Positions 15,731-18,257 of a stretch of 18,257 nucleotides of DNA are shown here, piece after piece (positions within the stretch are counted from its first letter, which is position 1; the number at the start of each line of letters is the position of its first letter). Below the pieces are notes generated by a model. It did not search any database, had not been told where the DNA came from, and worked only from the letters and a program-made list of their open reading frames with translations. The DNA comes from Bacteroidota bacterium. GTDB lineage: Bacteria; Bacteroidota; Bacteroidia; Bacteroidales; Marinifilaceae. The stretch spans positions 1 through 18,257 of the forward strand of contig JAEXFF010000410.1 of assembly GCA_023400335.1 (NCBI GenBank). Direction: 5' to 3'. The position numbers and the translations under genes were made by a program.

Positions 15731-15760
15731 TAAATTTTATAGGATAAATCTTAAAATTTA
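15731..15760. repeat. Inverted repeat between the WG-caspase and nhaA genes
   Basis: TAAATTTTA (15731-15739) and TAAAATTTA (15752-15760) around a 12 nt centre, about 42 nt past the WG-caspase stop. It could form a weak hairpin at the transcript end; there is no U tract, and the arms are AT only. Confidence 0.35.
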
Positions 15761-15776
15761 GTTGCATTTCTTTTAT

Positions 15777-15804
15777 AATTTATTAGTATTTTTTAATAAA
15801 TTTG
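15777..15804 (+). promoter_or_regulatory. nhaA promoter: -7 TAAATTTG overlapped by an inverted repeat
   Basis: TAAATTTG (15797-15804) is an exact -7 match. The inverted repeat AATTTATTA (15777-15785) / TAATAAATT (15794-15802) overlaps it. Transcription would begin near 15811, 19 nt before the ATG at 15830. The stretch 15767-15804 closely resembles the WG-caspase promoter. Confidence 0.6.
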
Positions 15805-15829
15805 GCCCTATAAATTGAAGTCGTTTGTA

Positions 15830-17164
15830 ATGAACAAAGATATTTTCAAATACCCTATCCGTCATTTCATTCAGCACAAAATCAATAGTGGTGCCGTTCT
15901 GCTTTTCGTTGCAATCATTGCAATGATCATTGCCAATTCTCCTTTCCGGGAACACTATAATTCTTGGTTCGCCAAAGAAGTTGTGCTCCAGTTCGGAGAT
16001 TTCAGTCTTTTTCACAGCCATGGTTCCAACATGAATTTTCTGGCATTGATCAACGATGCTTTAATGGCAATATTCTTTTTCTCAGTCGGTTTAGAAATCA
16101 AACGGGAAATTTTAGTAGGGGAACTGTCTTCGCCCCGCAAAGCTTTACTGCCTGTCATTGCTGCTTGTGGCGGCATGATTATCCCTATTTTAATTTTCTC
16201 GGCCATCAGCCCTGCCGGTCCGGCAGCGAAAGGAGCTGCTATTCCGATGGCTACGGACATTGCTTTTTCCCTGGGGGTACTCTCTCTCCTCGGCAAAAAA
16301 GTTCCTTTAAGTCTTAAAATTTTTCTGACTGCTTTTGCCGTAGTGGATGATATCGGGGGAATCATCGTGATCGGCCTGTTTTACAGCAATCAACTTGTTT
16401 TAGAATACTTGCTTTGGTCTCTCCTTTTTATTGGATTATTATGGGGAGGCGGCCGTCTGGGAATCAGCAGTAAATTGTTCTATATTTTCTTTGGGATTAT
16501 TGTCTGGTATCTTTTCCTCAATTCCGGTATCCATCCGACTATTGCGGGAGTAATTGTCGCTTTTACTGTTCCTGCCCGTCCCAAAATTTATCTGCCGGAC
16601 TATACCCGGGATATCCGTCAAAGTCTGGACCGTTTACCAGAAAAAACAAGTCCCTCTTCGAACATACTTTCAAATGCTGAACTTTCCGTTTTAAAGCATA
16701 TAGAAGCCACCTCCGACAAAGCCATCAGCCCGCTTCAATCTCTAGACGATAATCTGCATCCTTTAGTAAACTATATTGTCATGCCTTTGTTTGCCTTTGC
16801 AAATGCAAGTATCACGTTTTCAGATTTCTCTTTAGGGACTTTAGAAGGAGTGACACTCACCATTTTTATTTCCCTAGTATTCGGAAAATTAATCGGTATT
16901 TTTTCTTTTACCTGGCTGGCTGTCAAAACAGGTTTACTGACAATGCCTGAAAGAATGAATAAACGGAATCTTTTTGGTATATCTTTGTTGGGAGGTATTG
17001 GTTTTACGGTTTCCCTTTTTATCGCCAATCTTTCGTATGCCGGTCTCGGCGAAAATGGAAACATGTTGTTAAATCAAGCCAAATTGGGCATCATTTCAGG
17101 CTCCATATTCGCCGGTATATGTGGTTATCTGGTTCTGAATAAAGTATTAAAAAACACCGATTAA
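15830..17164 (+). CDS. nhaA: Na+/H+ antiporter NhaA
   Basis: 444 residues from the ATG at 15830; an in-frame TTG 15 nt earlier is discounted because the ATG fits the promoter spacing. An inner-membrane antiporter that exports Na+ (or Li+) in exchange for protons, maintaining pH and Na+ homeostasis. Polytopic, with about 11-12 hydrophobic segments. Key residues: T142-D143-I-A-F-S-L-G, matching the unwound helix IV of E. coli NhaA, and V-V-D173-D174, matching the ion-binding Asp163-Asp164. Near the C-terminus, a G-K-L-I-G segment (equivalent to the Lys300 region) and G-G-I-G-F-T-V-S-L-F-I are both typical. Longer than E. coli NhaA (388) because of an extended loop around 275-305, common in Bacteroidetes homologues. 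No damage seen. Confidence 0.96.
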   Translation: MNKDIFKYPIRHFIQHKINSGAVLLFVAIIAMIIANSPFREHYNSWFAKEVVLQFGDFSLFHSHGSNMNFLALINDALMAIFFFSVGLEIKREILVGELSSPRKALLPVIAACGGMIIPILIFSAISPAGPAAKGAAIPMATDIAFSLGVLSLLGKKVPLSLKIFLTAFAVVDDIGGIIVIGLFYSNQLVLEYLLWSLLFIGLLWGGGRLGISSKLFYIFFGIIVWYLFLNSGIHPTIAGVIVAFTVPARPKIYLPDYTRDIRQSLDRLPEKTSPSSNILSNAELSVLKHIEATSDKAISPLQSLDDNLHPLVNYIVMPLFAFANASITFSDFSLGTLEGVTLTIFISLVFGKLIGIFSFTWLAVKTGLLTMPERMNKRNLFGISLLGGIGFTVSLFIANLSYAGLGENGNMLLNQAKLGIISGSIFAGICGYLVLNKVLKNTD

Positions 17165-17251
17165 AATCAGCAATCATATTCAACAACTCCTTATCGCTTC
17201 CGGTTTTCCTTTATTGTAAAGGTTATCTTATCCTCTCATCATTTCTCTTAA

Positions 17252-17276
17252 CCGGCTTCAGCCGGCCGATCTGTTT
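17252..17276 (+). terminator. Possible nhaA terminator
   Basis: CCGGCT (17252-17257) and AGCCGG (17260-17265) form a short GC hairpin about 90 nt past nhaA, followed by CTGTTTTC. A weaker hairpin, CCTTTA/TAAAGG, lies at 17208-17222. Neither has a good U tract. Confidence 0.35.
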
Positions 17277-17307
17277 TCAAATTATTTTCTAAAAAAGAAT
17301 ATATTTC

Positions 17308-17338
17308 TTTGTTATTCCCTTAAAAACCGCTATATTTG
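17308..17338 (+). promoter_or_regulatory. tRNA-Ser promoter (TTTG-N19-TATATTTG)
   Basis: TTTG (17308-17311) and TATATTTG (17331-17338) are exactly 19 nt apart, the best match in the window to the Bacteroidetes housekeeping promoter. Transcription would begin about 4 nt before the tRNA. Confidence 0.8.
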
Positions 17339-17348
17339 CATCGCTTTT

Positions 17349-17433
17349 GGAGAGATGGCAGAGTGGTCGATCGCGGCGGTCTTGAAAACCGTTGAAGTGA
17401 GAGCTTCCGGGGGTTCGAATCCCTCTCTCTCCG
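17349..17433 (+). tRNA. tRNA-Ser (anticodon UGA)
   Basis: 85 nt. The acceptor stem GGAGAGA (17349-17355) pairs with TCTCTCC (17426-17432), with G as discriminator. The anticodon loop CUUGAAA (17381-17387) gives UGA at 17383-17385, which reads UCN codons. A long variable arm follows, as in class II tRNA-Ser. The T loop region GGGTTCGAATCCC is standard. CCA is not encoded. The 3' end is the probable attachment site of the adjoining integrative element. Confidence 0.97.
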
Positions 17434-17440
17434 CTGAACT

Positions 17441-17460
17441 AACCGGACAAAACCGGACAA
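17441..17460 (+). repeat. Tandem direct repeat AACCGGACAA x2
   Basis: Two perfect abutting copies (17441-17450, 17451-17460) starting 7 nt after the tRNA; a partial third, ACCGGACA, occurs at 17526-17533. Candidate integrase or excisionase arm-type sites. Confidence 0.6.
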
Positions 17461-17470
17461 TGAACAGCCA

Positions 17471-17507
17471 AGTCCCACAAATTCAACGATTTGTGGGACT
17501 TTTTTTA
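17471..17507 (+). terminator. Strong intrinsic terminator after tRNA-Ser
   Basis: AGTCCCACAAAT (17471-17482) and ATTTGTGGGACT (17489-17500) pair perfectly over 12 bp with a 6 nt loop, followed by six T. It would end the tRNA transcript and insulate the element. Since it lies on the element side, it may have arrived with the element. Confidence 0.88.
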
Positions 17508-17565
17508 TCCCCTTATGTCTGCCCTACCGGACATCATTTAGACCCTAAAAGACAAAGTTAGTAAC

Positions 17566-17612
17566 CTAACTCGTACCCCCGACAAAAGAAAAGGCAAAAG
17601 GGGTACAGTTAG
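17566..17612. repeat. Imperfect inverted repeat in the integrase upstream region
   Basis: CTAACTCGTACCCC (17566-17579) and GGGGTACAGTTAG (17600-17612) match as inverted copies with a small mismatch. AGTTAG/CTAACT (17556-17571) overlaps as a smaller hairpin, and TGGCGA recurs at 17621 and 17642. Likely protein-binding sites for recombination or integrase control. Confidence 0.5.
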
Positions 17613-17680
17613 TCTGAAATTGGCGAACTTCTGTCGCTATTTGGCGAGCCTGTATAAACTTCACTTTGAGCTAATTAACG

Positions 17681-17688
17681 TAGTTTTG
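17681..17688 (+). promoter_or_regulatory. Integrase gene -7 box (TAGTTTTG)
   Basis: An exact TAnnTTTG match, 20 nt before the integrase ATG, predicting a leader of about 14 nt. No TTTG at the normal -33 spacing; one occurs 12 nt upstream. Confidence 0.5.
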
Positions 17689-17708
17689 TAACCCAAAAAA
17701 GTGAGTTT

Positions 17709-18257
17709 ATGAAGAGTACATTTTCTGTTCTTTTCTTTGTGAAAAAGGACAAGCAAAAAATCAATGGCAGTTACCCTATTTTCGTCCGTGTTACGATTGA
17801 CGGTGTGGCAAGTCGTTTTAATTCCAAACTTGATGTTCAACCCAAAGTTTGGGACGGTAAGGCAGGTAAAGCCGCCGGACGTTCTGCGGAAGCTACCCGT
17901 ATCAACCGATTGCTGGATGATATAAACGCATCCCTTACTACCATTTATCACGAACTGCAAAGGCGTGACAATTATGTTACCGCCGAAAAGGTGAAGAATG
18001 AATTTTTAGGGCATAGCGAGAACCACGATACCATCCTTAACCTTTTCCAAAAGCACAATGACGATGTTAAGCAGTTGGTCGGCATATCTAAAACGATTGC
18101 CACTTATCGTAAATATGAAGTGACCCGCCGTCATCTTGCAGAGTTCATCCAAAGCAAATATAACCTGTCGGATATTTCTATAAAGGAAATAACCCCGATG
18201 TTCATTACTGACTTCGAGTTGTATTTGCGTACTACCTGTAAATGCGGCTTTAATACG
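17709..18257 (+). CDS. Tyrosine recombinase (integrase), N-terminal part
   Basis: The first 183 codons; the gene runs off the window, so the catalytic R-H-R-Y residues are not visible. Residues about 1-85 form an Arm-DNA-binding domain of the Bacteroidetes type, with Y-P-I-F-V-R-V-T-I-D-G and D-V-Q-P-K-V-W-D early on. Residues about 105-183 are the SAM-like core-binding domain (S-K-T-I-A-T-Y-R-K-Y). Such integrases drive insertion and excision of conjugative and mobilisable elements. It reads away from tRNA-Ser, as expected for an element-encoded integrase near its attachment site. Codon use looks different from the host genes to the left (Arg as CGT rather than CGG, more GCC), fitting horizontal origin. 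The ATG at 17709 follows a -7 box by 20 nt. Confidence 0.93.
   Translation, partial: MKSTFSVLFFVKKDKQKINGSYPIFVRVTIDGVASRFNSKLDVQPKVWDGKAGKAAGRSAEATRINRLLDDINASLTTIYHELQRRDNYVTAEKVKNEFLGHSENHDTILNLFQKHNDDVKQLVGISKTIATYRKYEVTRRHLAEFIQSKYNLSDISIKEITPMFITDFELYLRTTCKCGFNT

Larger units (their letters stand above)
17434..18257 (+). mobile_element. Left end of an integrative element inserted at tRNA-Ser
   Basis: A tyrosine recombinase gene begins 276 nt after the tRNA-Ser 3' end and reads away from it, the classic layout of ICEs, NBU-type elements and islands integrated at tRNA genes. The NBU2 element of Bacteroides is known to use tRNA-Ser. The space between carries direct and inverted repeats suited to integrase arm sites. 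The right end and the duplicated tRNA 3' end lie outside the window, so size and type are unknown. Confidence 0.75.

Noticed and set aside
15815..15829. TTG start of NhaA five codons upstream
   Set aside because: It would lie within about 4 nt of the predicted transcript start; the ATG at 15830 fits spacing and family length better.
15773..16021. Minus-strand ORF across the nhaA start
   Set aside because: Shadow of the NhaA reading frame with no protein signature.
17355..17561. A 68-codon plus-strand ORF across the tRNA
   Set aside because: It runs through the tRNA-Ser gene and the terminator stem; a chance frame.

Overview
The window looks like a chromosomal segment of a Bacteroidales gut or oral bacterium. 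Four things point there: a type V (FimA/Mfa-type) pilus operon with DUF3575 and DUF3868/OmpA partners, repeated TAnnTTTG -7 boxes of the Bacteroidetes primary sigma factor, a near absence of Shine-Dalgarno sites, and an integrase of the Bacteroidetes Arm-DNA-binding/SAM-like type. I cannot name the genus with confidence.

Left part (1-7398, all minus strand): a seven-gene pilus operon transcribed right to left. Order: a DUF3575 outer-membrane barrel protein, a DUF3868-OmpA-TPR protein, a FimA/Mfa1-like fimbrillin, three further fimbrial lipoproteins, and an Mfa2/FimB-like anchor cut off by the window edge. Each of the five lipoproteins has a lipobox and a related mid-protein R-x-V or R-x-x motif. 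Three carry a Thr-Arg-Ser/Ala site where an Arg-specific protease could mature the pilin. An unusually AT-rich 562 bp gap (7399-7960) precedes the operon and must hold its promoter, although no consensus -7 box is visible.

Centre (7961-11853): lpxB (lipid A disaccharide synthase, minus) and mtaB (tRNA ms2t6A methylthiotransferase, plus) diverge from a 139 bp gap with a -7 box for each. A UDP-glucuronate 4-epimerase-like gene follows. Its leader contains a complete small transcription unit: a -7 box, then about 50 nt, then a perfect 12 bp terminator-like hairpin. A second promoter lies just before the true ATG.

Right part (11854-17164): a gap with a 48-codon reverse ORF that looks like a gene remnant; a 1147-residue exported protein with about 17 WG repeats and a C-terminal caspase-like (C14) domain with an intact His/Cys dyad; and an NhaA Na+/H+ antiporter. 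The WG-caspase gene and nhaA have strikingly similar promoters, each with an inverted repeat overlapping the -7 box, which suggests shared control.

End (17349-18257): tRNA-Ser(UGA) with a near-ideal promoter, followed immediately by the left end of an integrative element. This contains a tandem 10 bp repeat, a strong terminator, inverted repeats and a truncated tyrosine recombinase gene reading into the element. The element continues beyond the window.
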